Assembly: GCF_014652835.1 (NCBI RefSeq)
Contig: NZ_BMZO01000011.1
Span: 113,200-177,199, forward strand
Source of the DNA: Limoniibacter endophyticus
GTDB lineage: Bacteria > Pseudomonadota > Alphaproteobacteria > Rhizobiales > Rhizobiaceae
DNA length: 64,000 nucleotides
Direction of reading: 5' to 3'
How positions within the stretch are numbered: the stretch's first letter is position 1; each line of letters opens with the position of its first letter. This document shows, one piece after another, positions 50,045-60,637 of this stretch. The notes below the pieces were generated by a model. The model did no database searches, was not told the DNA's origin, and saw nothing but the letters and a program-made list of their open reading frames with translations. The translations under genes were made by a program, and so were the position numbers.

Positions 50045-50551
50045 CTATTCGATCACCGCGCAGGCCAGTCGGTCCCCGGCATCACCAGTCGGCTGCGTTT
50101 TATAATCATCCGGCTTGGCATGGATCATGAGCGCGCGCCCCTTGATATCATTACCCTCTCCCAGCCTGACCATGCTGTTGAAAACCTGCGCGCGCAGTAC
50201 GCCATCGGCTGGAACATACTGGTTCGGCATGTCTCCGGCATGCGGGCCGTCCGGATCCGCATAGCCATGGTTCTTGTCACCGGGGTTATAATGGCCACCG
50301 GCAGATTCATGCTGGCCCTCATGATCGCATGTGCCGGTTTCGTGAACATGGAATGCAACCCATTGACTGGCCGGCAGTCCAGTGACCTCCACATTGATCA
50401 CAACGCCTTGAGGCGTGCCGGTCAGCGTTGCCATTCCGACCGTCTTTCCTTCCAGGTCGAGGAATTGCGCATCAGCATCCGTTTGCTGCTGCGAAAAGGA
50501 GGGTGTCGCCAGGAAGCAGAGCGCGACGGTTGCGAGGGTTGAGCTTTTCAT
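50045..50551 (-). CDS. sodC: Periplasmic Cu/Zn superoxide dismutase
   Basis: 168 residues. Signal peptide MKSSTLATVALCFLATPSFS, then the Cu/Zn site: His68 and His70 in AFHVHETGTCD, His87 in GGHYNPG, the zinc-ligand segment NHGYADPDGPHAGDMPN and a late His in MIHAKPDDY. Cys75 and a Cys near 164 form the family disulfide. It removes superoxide in the periplasm, which protects against phagocyte attack. GGGAGATCCGCC precedes the ATG at 50551; a longer open frame upstream is not coding. Confidence 0.93.
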   Translation of the reverse strand: MKSSTLATVALCFLATPSFSQQQTDADAQFLDLEGKTVGMATLTGTPQGVVINVEVTGLPASQWVAFHVHETGTCDHEGQHESAGGHYNPGDKNHGYADPDGPHAGDMPNQYVPADGVLRAQVFNSMVRLGEGNDIKGRALMIHAKPDDYKTQPTGDAGDRLACAVIE

Positions 50552-51036
50552 GGCGGATCTCCCGATTTTTCCATTGCTAGGGGAAGCGGAAAAAGCCACG
50601 GGCGTTCCATGACATTGCAAAAAAGGTGCATTGTGAACGTTCACCAAGGGACACATCGGCCGCACCATCCGTAGAAATACCCGCGTAAGAATCGCATTTT
50701 TCGGTCTAGTGGAATATGGGGCATTCTTCAGGGAGAAGCCTTCAACGGTTGCCAAAGGGCCGGGAGTAAAGAGAGGGTGACAATCGCAACGAAGATTTGT
50801 TGCCGGCCTTCTCAAACCGGACAAGAAGCACACCAAGGCACATCTCCCAGCAGAGCGCTGCAAGCCCCCCGGGCGAAAACTAATATAAACCGCAGGGAGC
50901 CTCGGGCATTTTACACCCGCACCACAACCCTGACATTATAGCGGGCGAGCGACATTTTAGACATAACCACTAGACGGGAGGACCGGCGCCACGGCGGGGC
51001 CTAACGTCTATTTTTTAGTCGTTTAATAGGTTTGCC
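50552..51036. other. Divergent intergenic region between sodC and the luxR-type gene
   Basis: About 485 bases with no credible gene. It must carry the promoters of both divergent genes. The last 150 bases, next to the LuxR-type gene, are AT-richer. I see no clear inverted lux-box-like repeat by eye. Confidence 0.4.
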
Positions 51037-51759
51037 ATGATCTTTCAAACGCATGATGTCTTTGAGTTTATTGATCACAGCCGCAATTTTGGCGATGTTG
51101 ATCACCTTGTTAGAAATTTCCAGAATTTGATCAAGAAAAACGGGTTCGACTTCTTCATAATGGCAGCTAATCCGTCTGCCTCTGGAAGCAGCCTTTCCAA
51201 TATTCACGCCTCGACCTGGCCAGAGAATTGGCTCCTGCGCTATACGGAAAATGAATATCACAAAGTCGATCCCATTGTTCACTGCGCACTGATCAAGGAA
51301 CGCCCGTTCTTGTGGTCGGTCGCGAAGCAGAGGGGGGTTGAGGTGAAGCGCGTCCAAAACTTCTATTACGAGGCCCATAGTGTAGGTCTGGTAGACGGTA
51401 TCTGCTTTCCTTTTCATAGCAAAAATCTCGGACACAGCCTCATGTCGCTGGCCAGTTCCTACTGCCGCCCAGTCGATGAAACCCAAACCAGCCTGCTCTA
51501 TCTTGCTGCCGCCTATTTCAACGCCACGATCAGCGAAAATTGTGATGCGCACGCGCCCAGCGTCCACCTGACGGAGCGGGAGCGCGAAGTTCTGCGATGG
51601 ACTGCCGCAGGTAAAACCGCGTGGGAGACAAGCGAAATTCTCGCCATTTCGGAACGGACCGTGCAGGGCCACCTCGCTGCCGTCCGGCAGAAACTCGATG
51701 TCGCGACGACAACGCAGGCAGTCGCCCGGGCGTGTCGCTTCGGCTACATAAATATGTAA
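51037..51759 (+). CDS. LuxR-family quorum-sensing regulator (solo)
   Basis: 240 residues. The N-terminal autoinducer-binding domain keeps the typical Trp-Tyr-Asp pattern (TWPENWLLRYTENEYHKVDP). The C-terminal GerE-type helix-turn-helix is HLTEREREVLRWTAAGKTAW and SEILAISERTVQGHLAAVRQ. No luxI-type synthase lies nearby, as for the Brucella regulators VjbR and BlxR, and it may be one of that pair's relatives. It should bind acyl-homoserine lactones or act without ligand. The ribosome site (AATAGG) is weak. Confidence 0.82.
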   Translation: MIFQTHDVFEFIDHSRNFGDVDHLVRNFQNLIKKNGFDFFIMAANPSASGSSLSNIHASTWPENWLLRYTENEYHKVDPIVHCALIKERPFLWSVAKQRGVEVKRVQNFYYEAHSVGLVDGICFPFHSKNLGHSLMSLASSYCRPVDETQTSLLYLAAAYFNATISENCDAHAPSVHLTEREREVLRWTAAGKTAWETSEILAISERTVQGHLAAVRQKLDVATTTQAVARACRFGYINM

Positions 51760-51834
51760 TTACAGTAGGTTAAACGCGATATTTTATGTGGATTACGAAT
51801 AATTCTTCTTTTGCAAAAACGCTCTACGAGAACC

Positions 51835-52077
51835 ATGTCGTACACGAGGGATCTCCACGCCCCTTCACGAACCTCGGGGCGAGTGCCTGTGCCAAACCCG
51901 CAAGCTGAACGACACAAGCGTCTCGCTTACATCGCAGAAATGCTTGCGCAACTGCGTCTGATGGCATTGCAGGACGGGCACGACCTCGTCGCACATCTGA
52001 TCAGCATGGCACAAATGGAGGCCAGAACGAACGTCCTTACGGCAAAGGACCATGACGATCCTTCGTCACGGTCCTGA
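51835..52077 (+). CDS. Small conserved Rhizobiales-type protein
   Basis: 80 residues from the ATG at 51835. A Pro-rich N-terminus is followed by an amphipathic helix (AYIAEMLAQLRLMALQDGHD) and LVAHLISMAQMEARTNVL. It resembles short helical proteins common in Rhizobiales genomes, without known role. It lies 75 bases after the LuxR-type gene in the same direction. Confidence 0.6.
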   Translation: MSYTRDLHAPSRTSGRVPVPNPQAERHKRLAYIAEMLAQLRLMALQDGHDLVAHLISMAQMEARTNVLTAKDHDDPSSRS

Positions 52078-52138
52078 GATGATCCCAGGTTTGAACGTCA
52101 GAGGAAACCCGCGCCCAAATGGCGTTCCGTGAAGCCGA

Positions 52139-52678
52139 TCAGCGTGCCTGATCGAGCAAACGTTTACATTCGAGCAGATCGAACAGCGCTTCCTGCAACA
52201 GAGCACGATTATCGCGGGTAAGCTTGCCCTGATCCGCGGAGATCGGGTTGTCCGCTTCCGCGCCACTGCGTCCCAGGCTGAAAAAGCGCTTGTTGGGCTT
52301 GGCCTTTGCTTCGCCAACCAGCATTTCCTCTTCCAGGGCAGGTTCGGCCACCTTGCCCTCAGCCGCTGCCTTGCGCTGGGCGATCGCTTCCATTGCATGC
52401 AGGTCGCCATTGCCAATCGCTATGACGAACTGAATACCATTATCCTTGAGAAGCTTCTGAACACCCTTGATCGTGTAGCCTTGCTCATAGAGCATGTAGC
52501 GAATGCCCTTGATCAGCTCCACGTCCTGCGGACGATAGTAACGACGCCCGCCGCCGCGCTTCATCGGCTTGATTTGCGTAAAGCGGGTTTCCCAGAAACG
52601 CAGCACGTGTTGAGGAAGATCAAGGTCTTCGGCAACTTCGGAAATGGTACGAAACGCGTCGGGGCTCTTTTCCATCAT
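52139..52678 (-). CDS. MerR-family transcription regulator
   Basis: 179 residues. The N-terminal winged helix-turn-helix is [20 protein letters not shown], then [20 protein letters not shown] and [20 protein letters not shown], typical of MerR proteins found directly after ihfA in alphaproteobacteria. The C-terminal part is helical with no metal-binding Cys. Its target is unknown. It is separated from ihfA by about 145 bases. Confidence 0.82.
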   Translation of the reverse strand: MMEKSPDAFRTISEVAEDLDLPQHVLRFWETRFTQIKPMKRGGGRRYYRPQDVELIKGIRYMLYEQGYTIKGVQKLLKDNGIQFVIAIGNGDLHAMEAIAQRKAAAEGKVAEPALEEEMLVGEAKAKPNKRFFSLGRSGAEADNPISADQGKLTRDNRALLQEALFDLLECKRLLDQAR

Positions 52679-52824
52679 TCACCATTGTCGGTAAGAGATT
52701 GCGCTTAGGAGGTTCAGGATTCAGACATCGTTGCGCCCGAATCCAAAGCATCCTAGTCAGGACGGCCGGCCAGCCCAATGGGCACTATTGGACAGACGCC
52801 CCCACGATCCGTCCATTGACACGG

Positions 52825-53148
52825 CTATTCTTTCCCGTTCTTCAGGCGCTGCTGATGCGCACGAAGAATCTTGCTCTTCAAAACATTGGAAGCCTTGAAG
52901 GTCATCACACGGCGTGGAGAGATCGGCACCTCTTCGCCCGTTTTCGGATTGCGGCCAATTCGCTCATTCTTATCGCGGACCTGGAAGGTCGCAAACGACG
53001 AAAGCTTGACGGTCTGTCCGTCGACGATAGCGTCGCAGATTTCATCGAGAATGGCTTCAACCAGAGCCGCAGATTCCGTGCGGGAAAGGCCGACTTTTCG
53101 ATAAACCGCCTCAGCGAGATCGGCACGCGTCAATGTCTTTGCCCCCAT
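52825..53148 (-). CDS. ihfA: Integration host factor alpha subunit
   Basis: 107 residues. [40 protein letters not shown] and [20 protein letters not shown] with the Pro of the DNA-intercalating arm are diagnostic for IHF alpha. With the beta subunit it bends DNA in transcription, replication and phage integration; the neighbouring prophage integrase may depend on it. It lies between fabH and the MerR gene, as in related genomes. Confidence 0.93.
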   Translation of the reverse strand: MGAKTLTRADLAEAVYRKVGLSRTESAALVEAILDEICDAIVDGQTVKLSSFATFQVRDKNERIGRNPKTGEEVPISPRRVMTFKASNVLKSKILRAHQQRLKNGKE

Positions 53149-53243
53149 GAGACGTCCGCCACCTTTCGATTTTATTTGGCACTATTCCCGACGTTAGAAA
53201 ATTGATGCTATCTGGTCAAGCAGGACCTTTATAACACCTTGTT

Positions 53244-54215
53244 TTACCAGCGTAGTAGCACGGCACCCCAGGTAAATCCACCGCCCATCGCCTCCAGCAT
53301 AACGAGGTCCCCGGGCTTGATGCGCCCATCTTCCACCGCAACCGATAGCGCCAGCGGAACGGAAGCTGCCGAAGTATTGCCGTGTTGGTCGACAGTGATG
53401 ACGACTTTTTCCGGCGCGATCTCCATTTTCTTGGCGGAAGCATCGATGATGCGGCGGTTCGCCTGATGGGGCACGAACCAATCTAGATCATCGCCAGTAA
53501 CCCCTGCCTGCGCAAAGGCATTCTCCACCACGTCGGTGATCATGCCAACGGCGTGCTTGAAGACCTCCCGGCCTTCCATGCGCAGCTTGCCGACCGTTTG
53601 CGTACTGGAGGGCCCGCCATCGACGTAGAGCTTTTCCTTGTGCGACCCGTCGGAGCGCAGCGACGCCGCAATGATACCGCGATCGGCGATTGTTCCCTCG
53701 CCTTCCTGCGCTTCAAGAACGAGTGCGCCGGCGCCATCACCGAAGAGAACGCAGGTGGTGCGATCTTCCCAATCGATAATACGCGAGAAGGTTTCGGCAC
53801 CAATCAGGAGGACGCGCTTGGCCTGCCCACCCCTAATATACAGATCGGCCGTATTGATCGCATAGACGAAGCCAGAGCATACCGCCTGCAGGTCGAAGGC
53901 GAAACCATGCGTCATGCCCAGCCGCTGCTGGATTTCAACGGCCGTTGCTGGAAATGTGTTGTTCGGCGTGGATGTCGCCAGAATGATGAGATCGATGTCG
54001 GCAGACGTCAGGCCAGCATTGTCGAGTGCCGCGCGCGCTGCGGCTTCCCCGAGTGATGCCGTCGTTTCGTCGGCCTCGGCGATGTAACGCTGTTTGATGC
54101 CCGTACGCTGTACGATCCATTCGTCGGACGTCTCGACGATCTTTTCCAGGTCGGCATTCGTCACCTTGTTACGGGGAAGCGCCTTCCCAATGCCGCGAAC
54201 AACCGTCCTGATCAT
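53244..54215 (-). CDS. fabH: 3-oxoacyl-ACP synthase III
   Basis: 323 residues. The active-site Cys is in [14 protein letters not shown] (near residue 113), His in [12 protein letters not shown] and Asn in [14 protein letters not shown]. It condenses acetyl-CoA with malonyl-ACP to start fatty acid synthesis. Its ATG overlaps the plsX stop by ATGA, forming the widespread plsX-fabH pair. Confidence 0.96.
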   Translation of the reverse strand: MIRTVVRGIGKALPRNKVTNADLEKIVETSDEWIVQRTGIKQRYIAEADETTASLGEAAARAALDNAGLTSADIDLIILATSTPNNTFPATAVEIQQRLGMTHGFAFDLQAVCSGFVYAINTADLYIRGGQAKRVLLIGAETFSRIIDWEDRTTCVLFGDGAGALVLEAQEGEGTIADRGIIAASLRSDGSHKEKLYVDGGPSSTQTVGKLRMEGREVFKHAVGMITDVVENAFAQAGVTGDDLDWFVPHQANRRIIDASAKKMEIAPEKVVITVDQHGNTSAASVPLALSVAVEDGRIKPGDLVMLEAMGGGFTWGAVLLRW

Positions 54216-55294
54216 TTTTCTTCCTGCTTTCCTGTCGAAGTCGCATCGTCTTGCGCGATGCTTGCCGCATGTGCGGCATCGGACGCCTGGAAGGCGTCGA
54301 TATCATGGCCGATACGTTCCATGACGCGATTGCGCGCCATATCATAGGCAAGCTCAACTGCCGCCGCAAACCCTTCCTCATCGGCCCCGCCATGGCTCTT
54401 CACCACGATTCCGTTGAGGCCGAGAAACACGCCACCATTGACCTTCCGCACATCCATGCGCTCACGAAGACGGTTAAATGCACCGCGCGCCAAGACGTAG
54501 CCCATCTTGGAGAGCAGCGACCGCGACATCGCCTCACGCAGATATTGCGCGATCTGACGTGCCGTGCCTTCCGCGGTCTTCAGGGCGATATTGCCGGAAA
54601 AACCCTCCGTCACAACGACGTCAACGGTACCCTTGCCGATATCGTTACCCTCGACGAAGCCGTGGTAGGTCAGCGAGGAAAGTTGCGCCTCCTTGATCAT
54701 CTGCCCGGCCTTCTTGACTTCTTCCTGGCCCTTGATCTCCTCCGTGCCGACATTGAGAAGCCCTACTGTCGGCTTGTCCGCGCCAAGCGTGGCGCGCGCC
54801 ATGGCAGCGCCAAGAATGGCGTAATCAACCAGCTGGCGAGCATCGGCACCAATGGTGGCGCCAACATCGAGCACGATGCTTTCACCCTTTACCGTAGGCC
54901 AGAGTGCAGCGATGGCCGGCCGCGAAATACCGGGGCGTGTGCGAAGACAGAAGGTTGCCATAGCCATCAGCGCGCCGGTATTTCCAGCCGAAACGCAGAC
55001 ATCCGCCTCACCATTCTTCACTGCTTCAATCGCCTGCCACATTGACGACTTTCCCCTGCCCTGGCGCAAAGCCTGACTGGGTTTTTCATCCATGCGAATG
55101 GCAATTTCACTGTCGAAGAACTTGACCTTGCCCTTCAGTCGCGCATGCTTCTCGATAATCGGCTGCACAATGGCGGCCTGCCCAAAAACGAGGAATGTTG
55201 CATCGGGGCGTCGTTCGGCCACTCGGGCCAGAGCCGGAATGACGACTTCCGGTCCGTGATCGCCTCCCATGGCATCGACAGAAATTCTTGTCAC
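54212..55294 (-). CDS. plsX: Phosphate acyltransferase
   Basis: 360 residues. It opens [20 protein letters not shown] and has [20 protein letters not shown] and [20 protein letters not shown], all PlsX hallmarks. It makes acyl-phosphate from acyl-ACP for phosphatidic acid synthesis. It is C-terminally extended by about 20 polar residues. Coupled to fabH downstream. About 245 bases without a gene separate it from the DUF177 gene. Confidence 0.96.
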   Translation of the reverse strand: MTRISVDAMGGDHGPEVVIPALARVAERRPDATFLVFGQAAIVQPIIEKHARLKGKVKFFDSEIAIRMDEKPSQALRQGRGKSSMWQAIEAVKNGEADVCVSAGNTGALMAMATFCLRTRPGISRPAIAALWPTVKGESIVLDVGATIGADARQLVDYAILGAAMARATLGADKPTVGLLNVGTEEIKGQEEVKKAGQMIKEAQLSSLTYHGFVEGNDIGKGTVDVVVTEGFSGNIALKTAEGTARQIAQYLREAMSRSLLSKMGYVLARGAFNRLRERMDVRKVNGGVFLGLNGIVVKSHGGADEEGFAAAVELAYDMARNRVMERIGHDIDAFQASDAAHAASIAQDDATSTGKQEEK

Positions 55295-55540
55295 TTTGGA
55301 AAAATCTCGCTGTTAACCGCATAAATGGATTGCACAAGCGCAAGGCCGCAGCGGATATGTGTGTGAGCAGCATGGATGAAGAAAGAATGACGAGGCATGA
55401 CCGAAGTGTATATTTCCTCACCTGGATGAGAGCAGCTTAAGTCCATCGTCTCCGAACCCGTCGGCCTTCCACCATACGTGCCATGCGGCGTGGTTAATGC
55501 GGCTCTATCACCTTGCCCTGTCATCGACAAGCGGCGTTGG

Positions 55541-56092
55541 TCACTTGTCTTGCGCCTTTGTTTTCAAAGCGGCCAGTTTTGCAAAAGGTGACTCTTCCCG
55601 CAGCTCTTCGACCTCCTGCTGGACTTCCGCGCCTTCCTTGCGTGGATAAGGATCTATTGCGAGAACGAAGTTTTCCTCGGCGAAGGCGCCGACATCGACC
55701 GTTGTCCCAGCGAACTCTTCTGGCGCATCCGGGCCTTCCGCATCCAGCAGCATCTCTCCGTCGACAATGCTGGCCGGGCGGGAAAGCGGCGAATTCTCCG
55801 GCACGAACAGGCCTTCAAAATCATCTTCGAGAAGGGTTTCGAGCGGCTCCAGCGTCACCACGCATTCCTGTACGATTCTTGCCGAAAAGCGCCCGGAAAC
55901 CTTGGCACCCTTCTTCTTCCACTGCGTCACAACCATTTCGGCATAGAAAGAATCCACACTGATCAGCTCGTGTATCTTCGCCAGAGCGGTGCGCTGCGCC
56001 TCGTCAGCCTCGATTCGCACACGTATGCCCTTGGACGGAAGACGTACGACATCGACGTCGTAATGGATCGGGCTTTTCTCGGTTTCGTTCAT
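55541..56092 (-). CDS. DUF177 (YceD-family) protein
   Basis: 183 residues. VRIEADEAQRTALAKIHELI, VSGRFSARIVQECVVTLEPL with the single conserved Cys, then EEFAGTTVDVGAFAEENFVL and the late EESPFAKLAALK match DUF177 proteins, linked to ribosomal RNA handling and usually next to rpmF. No rpmF follows here, but plsX does, keeping part of the usual order. Confidence 0.85.
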   Translation of the reverse strand: MNETEKSPIHYDVDVVRLPSKGIRVRIEADEAQRTALAKIHELISVDSFYAEMVVTQWKKKGAKVSGRFSARIVQECVVTLEPLETLLEDDFEGLFVPENSPLSRPASIVDGEMLLDAEGPDAPEEFAGTTVDVGAFAEENFVLAIDPYPRKEGAEVQQEVEELREESPFAKLAALKTKAQDK

Positions 56093-56108
56093 CGCATCAT
56101 TCTTTCAA

Positions 56109-56672
56109 TCAGTCCGCAACGACCTGCATGGCGCCGGCCGCATCGGGAAAAACCAACCGCCCTCGCACAATCTGGGCCGCGCTCTGCTCATCAAGATTTC
56201 GGACTGCGGCAAAGGCATATTGCGTCAAAGCAGGTGCTTGCGGCCATTTTTCGTCATCAGGCCTGATATTGCGTTTGAGCGCCCGCGTCATCCCTTCGAT
56301 ATCATTATCCTCAAGTGCCGCGCCATAGCTCTCACCACGCCCGTAGAACATGCGCGCAAGCTTTTTCATGCGCTTTGGCACACTGGAATCGCCAATTCCC
56401 AACTCGCGCAGCGAGTGGTCTATATCCTTGAAAAACTCTTCGACCACCGCTTGCGTCAACTCCTGTGCGGCTGGATCGGTTTCCCGTTTCATGCGACGAA
56501 GGAAAAGCAGCATGTGCAGAGAAAGCATCTCGTAACGCCCGAGCGGAATGTCCGGCACCTGGGCCTGCGCATAAAACGGCTCTTGCCGTGCTGCCGCCAC
56601 GATTGCTTCATAAAGCGCTTCAACGATCTTTTCGTTGGACGCGCGGCGCTGGCCGAACAAGGCTCGTAACAT
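56109..56672 (-). CDS. Ubiquinol-cytochrome c chaperone family protein
   Basis: 187 residues from the ATG at 56672 (MLRALFGQRRASNEKIVEAL). EPFYAQAQVPDIPLGRYEML, FLRRMKRETDPAAQELTQAV and FKDIDHSLRELGIGDSSVPK then MKKLARMFYGRGESY match the Cbp3-like chaperone family, which assists assembly of the cytochrome bc1 complex. A longer frame to 56729 has no ribosome site. It sits 16 bases upstream of the DUF177 gene and is probably transcribed with it. Confidence 0.88.
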   Translation of the reverse strand: MLRALFGQRRASNEKIVEALYEAIVAAARQEPFYAQAQVPDIPLGRYEMLSLHMLLFLRRMKRETDPAAQELTQAVVEEFFKDIDHSLRELGIGDSSVPKRMKKLARMFYGRGESYGAALEDNDIEGMTRALKRNIRPDDEKWPQAPALTQYAFAAVRNLDEQSAAQIVRGRLVFPDAAGAMQVVAD

Positions 56673-56952
56673 CGTGATTCCCGGCGGTTTCCTCAAGGGG
56701 CATGATGGCATTTTTAAGCCGGCGCGCAAGCGGCAGAACTGATGAGGCCTGAAGCGAGCGCGGCAGGTGGGAAAAGAAACAGACCTTTGGGAAAAGGCAG
56801 TTGCATGGACTAAGGAACAGTCGATGCAGCAATTATAGCCACAACGCCCTTACGCGTCATATATGACGGCTGGCGCTGTAGTGTGTTGCATCGGAGACAA
56901 AGCTGGTTTACCGCTTTGGCCCACAGGTTAAGCATATTGTGAGGACGATCGT

Positions 56953-57459
56953 TTGTCGACGCAGAAGAAAGCAACTTCCGTTTCCTTCCCCGCCCGTTCG
57001 GGTGTGTTGGCGCTTCTTGCATGCGCCGGTCTCATCGCCGGCTGCAACACGTCGAACCTCGACCTTGTGCCTGGAGAGACATTGAGCTCCGGCTATATCC
57101 TCGACGAGAAGTCGCTTGAACTGGTCCCGGTCGGATCAAGCCGCGAACAGGTAATCCTGACGCTCGGTACGCCCTCCACCACCGCAACCTTCGACAATGA
57201 AGTGTTTTATTACATCTCGCAGACGCGGTCCCGCCCCGTCGCCTTCATGAAGCCACGTCTGGTCGATCAGCGCATTCTGGCCGTTTATTTCAACGGAGAA
57301 GGCCGCGTTGAGCATATTGCCAATTACGGCTTGCAGGACGGCAAGGTCTTCGATTTCATCTCTCGCACCACGCCAACCGGCGGCAAGGACCAGAACTTCC
57401 TGGGCCAGTTGCTTTCGGGAACGCGTGAAGGCGGCTTGCCGGCTGGCTTGAGCCAGTAA
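56953..57459 (+). CDS. BamE/SmpA-OmlA domain outer membrane lipoprotein
   Basis: 168 residues from a TTG start with GAGGA six bases upstream. Lipoprotein signal with lipobox LIAGC (Cys about 34). The SmpA/OmlA core follows: YILDEKSLELVPVGSSREQV, ILTLGTPSTTATFDNEVFYY and RILAVYFNGEGRVEHIANYG. It should belong to the BAM complex that inserts outer membrane barrels. It is divergent from the chaperone gene and ends in a strong terminator. Confidence 0.88.
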   Translation: MSTQKKATSVSFPARSGVLALLACAGLIAGCNTSNLDLVPGETLSSGYILDEKSLELVPVGSSREQVILTLGTPSTTATFDNEVFYYISQTRSRPVAFMKPRLVDQRILAVYFNGEGRVEHIANYGLQDGKVFDFISRTTPTGGKDQNFLGQLLSGTREGGLPAGLSQ

Positions 57460-57476
57460 AGCGAAAAGAATTTCAT

Positions 57477-57517
57477 AAAAACGCCGGACGGGATTTCTCG
57501 TCCGGCGTTTTTTTTAT
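57477..57517. terminator. Bidirectional rho-independent terminator
   Basis: ACGCCGGACG and CGTCCGGCGT form a long GC-rich stem with an 8-base loop, followed by T8 on the plus strand and preceded by A5, so it serves both the lipoprotein gene and the convergent pyrophosphatase gene. Confidence 0.9.
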
Positions 57518-57549
57518 TCAAGCAATTCGGATTGTACTCCCGCTAGTCA

Positions 57550-59691
57550 TCAAAGATGCGCCAGCACCGCCAGTAGAAGAAGAGCGACAATATTGGTGAT
57601 CTTGATCGCCGGATTGACGGCCGGGCCTGCGGTGTCCTTGTAGGGATCGCCGACTGTATCGCCCGTGACGGAAGCCTTATGTGCGTCCGACCCTTTCAGA
57701 TGTTTGACCCCATCCTTGTCGGTGAAGCCGTCCTCGAAGCTCTTCTTGGCATTATCCCATGCCCCGCCGCCGGAAGTCATGGAAATTGCAACGAAAAGCC
57801 CGTTAATGATAACGCCCAGAAGCGATGCGCCAAGCGCTGCGAAGGCTGCTGATTTCGAGCCTGAAATCGCCAGAACGCCGAAATAGACGACGATGGGAGC
57901 GAGCACCGGCAGCAATGACGGGATGATCATCTCCTTGATCGCTGCCTTGGTCAAAAGATCGACCGCGCGTGCATAATCGGGTTTCTGCGTACCTTCCATA
58001 ATGGCCGGATTGGCCCGGAACTGCCTGCGCACCTCTTCCACGATAGCGCCGGCCGCCCGGCCAACCGAAGTCATGGCCATGCCGCCGAACAGATAGGGAA
58101 TCATGCCGCCGAAGATCAGCCCCGCCACGACGTAAGGATTGGACAGGTCGAAGGAGATGGCCCCGACATCGGCAAAATAGGGATAAGTAGCCGCATTCTG
58201 CGTAAAATACTGAAGATCGTAGGAATAGGCAGCGAAAAGAACCAGCGCACCAAGACCCGCCGAGCCAATGGCATAGCCCTTGGTGACGGCTTTGGTCGTG
58301 TTTCCTACCGCGTCGAGCGCATCGGTCGAATGACGCACACTCTCGGGCAGGCCCGCCATCTCGGCGATACCGCCCGCATTATCCGTGACCGGCCCGAAGG
58401 CGTCGAGCGCGACGATCATGCCGGCAAGACCGAGCATCGTGGTGACGGCGATGGCCGTGCCGAACAGACCGGCGAGCTGGAAGGTCGAGATAATGCCTGC
58501 GACAATGACGATGGCGGGAAGCGCCGTTGCCTCCAGCGAGACGGCGAGACCCTGGATCACGTTGGTGCCGTGGCCGGTAACGGAGGCTTGCGAAATCGAG
58601 TTGACCGGGCGCTTGTTGGTGCCTGTGTAATACTCGGTAATCACGACGATCAGTCCGGTGACAATGAGGCCGACGATACCGCACAGAAACAGGTTGAAGG
58701 CCGAAAGCGCCTGCCCGCCCGCCGTCATCACCGTTCCCCAGCCAATAGTAAACGTGTTGGCAATGGCCAGGCCCACGATGGATAGAAGGCCGGTGACAAT
58801 AAGCCCCTTGTAAAGCGCCCCCATGATCGTCCCGTTGGGCGCCAGCTTCACAAAGAAGGTGCCAGCGATAGAGGTGATGATACAGGCCCCGCAGATCATC
58901 AGCGGATAGAGTATGACGGATGTCAGCGCGGGCGTGCCTATAAAGAAAATTGCAGCCAGGACCATGGTTGCAACGACGGTGACGGCATAGGTTTCGAAAA
59001 GATCGGCTGCCATGCCGGCACAATCACCTACATTGTCCCCGACATTGTCGGCAATGGTCGCAGGGTTGCGCGGATCATCCTCCGGAATTCCAGCCTCGAC
59101 CTTGCCGACCATATCGCCGCCTACATCCGCCCCTTTGGTGAAGATGCCGCCGCCGAGACGCGCGAAGATCGAGATTAGCGACGCACCGAAACCCAGTGAA
59201 ACGAGGGCATCGATGACGACGCGGTCGGACGGTGCATGTCCCATGACAACGACGAGCACCCAGAAATAGACGGACACGCCCAACAGCGCCAGACCGGCCA
59301 CCAGAAGCCCGGTGATCGCGCCGGACTTGAATGCGATATCCAGTCCCGCTGCGATGGACCCGATGGCCGCCTGCGCCGTGCGAACATTGGCGCGCACCGA
59401 AACATGCATACCAATGAAGCCCGCAACACCCGAAAGCATTGCCCCGACCAGAAAGCCGAATGCAGCACTGGCTGACAGAAGCCACCAGGCGAGTGCGAAG
59501 ACGACGATGCCGACGATGGCGATGGTCGTATATTGCCGGGTTAGATAAGCCTGCGCGCCCTCACGGATGGCACTGGCGATTTCCTGCATACGCGCATTGC
59601 CCTGATCGGCTGCAAGCACGGATTGCGTCGCCCATGCGGCATAAAGAATAGAAAGCAGTCCGCATGCGATAACGACATAAAGCATGATCAT
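57550..59691 (-). CDS. hppA: Membrane proton-pumping pyrophosphatase, K+-independent type
   Basis: 713 residues with about 16 hydrophobic segments. The pyrophosphate site is in [20 protein letters not shown] and [20 protein letters not shown]. In [16 protein letters not shown] the Lys marks the potassium-independent class. It couples pyrophosphate hydrolysis to proton export, saving energy under stress. Single gene. The 195 bases upstream to the ABC operon hold its promoter and no other gene. Confidence 0.95.
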   Translation of the reverse strand: MIMLYVVIACGLLSILYAAWATQSVLAADQGNARMQEIASAIREGAQAYLTRQYTTIAIVGIVVFALAWWLLSASAAFGFLVGAMLSGVAGFIGMHVSVRANVRTAQAAIGSIAAGLDIAFKSGAITGLLVAGLALLGVSVYFWVLVVVMGHAPSDRVVIDALVSLGFGASLISIFARLGGGIFTKGADVGGDMVGKVEAGIPEDDPRNPATIADNVGDNVGDCAGMAADLFETYAVTVVATMVLAAIFFIGTPALTSVILYPLMICGACIITSIAGTFFVKLAPNGTIMGALYKGLIVTGLLSIVGLAIANTFTIGWGTVMTAGGQALSAFNLFLCGIVGLIVTGLIVVITEYYTGTNKRPVNSISQASVTGHGTNVIQGLAVSLEATALPAIVIVAGIISTFQLAGLFGTAIAVTTMLGLAGMIVALDAFGPVTDNAGGIAEMAGLPESVRHSTDALDAVGNTTKAVTKGYAIGSAGLGALVLFAAYSYDLQYFTQNAATYPYFADVGAISFDLSNPYVVAGLIFGGMIPYLFGGMAMTSVGRAAGAIVEEVRRQFRANPAIMEGTQKPDYARAVDLLTKAAIKEMIIPSLLPVLAPIVVYFGVLAISGSKSAAFAALGASLLGVIINGLFVAISMTSGGGAWDNAKKSFEDGFTDKDGVKHLKGSDAHKASVTGDTVGDPYKDTAGPAVNPAIKITNIVALLLLAVLAHL

Positions 59692-59887
59692 TGCGGTTCC
59701 TCCCTCCGCAGATCCCGCGCCAATCGCGACATCTGCCGCTCCTGCACCGCATCGGAAACCGAAATGTTCTTTCGGACTTGCGATGCAGCAAATTTAAAAC
59801 TTTCCTCTGACCAATCCTCCTCCGTCAGATGAAGAACTAGAGGCTATGGTAATTCCGGCGCGCGTCAAGCGCGACCTTTCGGTGCCC

Positions 59888-60637
59888 TTACCTGCCGCGT
59901 GAATGGGTCGCACGTGCAGCAGCGCGCTCGGCCCAGGAGAAGGCGTCATAGATAAGGATAGCAAGGGCCGCGACGATCAGACCGCCTTGCAGGATGAAGG
60001 CAAGATTGTTCGATTGCAGGCCCGCAATGATGACTTCCCCCAAGGTCTTGGCTGCCACCGTCGAGCCAATCGTAGCCGTCGACAGCGAGATTACCGCTGT
60101 AAGCTGGATGCCCGCCAGAATGACCGGTGCGCTCAAGGGGAGCTCGATTTTCCATAGGCGTTGCCAACCTGTCATGCCGACACCACGTGCTGCCTCCATG
60201 ACGTTCTTGGGCAGCGTCGTGAGCGCCGTCAGCGCATTCTCGAAGACGGGGAGAAGTCCGTAAAGAAGCAGTGCTATGAAGGTCGGCTTCTCGCCGAATC
60301 CTACTGCCGGAACAGCGAGAGCCAGAACGGCGACGGGCGGGAAAGTCTGGCCAATATTGACGATGGAGCGCGACAGCGGCAGGAACTCGCGACCGAATGG
60401 TCGCGTGACGAGGATCGCAAACACCAGCGCAACGAGACTGGCCCCGAAGGTTGCGATTGCGACGATACGCAGATGCTGGAGTGTGAGTGACCAAAGCTCG
60501 CCCTGATTATAGATGACAGGGGCGTCTGGGTGATTGAACCGGCTCAAAAATGACGCAAAACTCTGCGGGTTCGCCAAAAAGGCGACCAGCGCAATCAGCA
60601 AGAATAGTCTGAACAGGTTTGGTACGACGCGCCTCAC
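59888..60637 (-). CDS. ABC transporter permease (OsmU/YehW type)
   Basis: 249 residues, about six membrane helices. The binding-protein-dependent permease loop is ENALTALTTLPKNVMEAARG then VGMTGWQRLWKIELPLSAPV. Substrate class is glycine betaine/choline-like compatible solutes by family. Last gene of the operon, joined to the ATPase gene by ATGA. Confidence 0.87.
   Translation of the reverse strand: MRRVVPNLFRLFLLIALVAFLANPQSFASFLSRFNHPDAPVIYNQGELWSLTLQHLRIVAIATFGASLVALVFAILVTRPFGREFLPLSRSIVNIGQTFPPVAVLALAVPAVGFGEKPTFIALLLYGLLPVFENALTALTTLPKNVMEAARGVGMTGWQRLWKIELPLSAPVILAGIQLTAVISLSTATIGSTVAAKTLGEVIIAGLQSNNLAFILQGGLIVAALAILIYDAFSWAERAAARATHSRGR

Noticed and set aside
50552..50863. N-terminal extension of sodC to 272 codons
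   Set aside because: It would bury a clean signal peptide, and a good ribosome site lies before the ATG at 50551.
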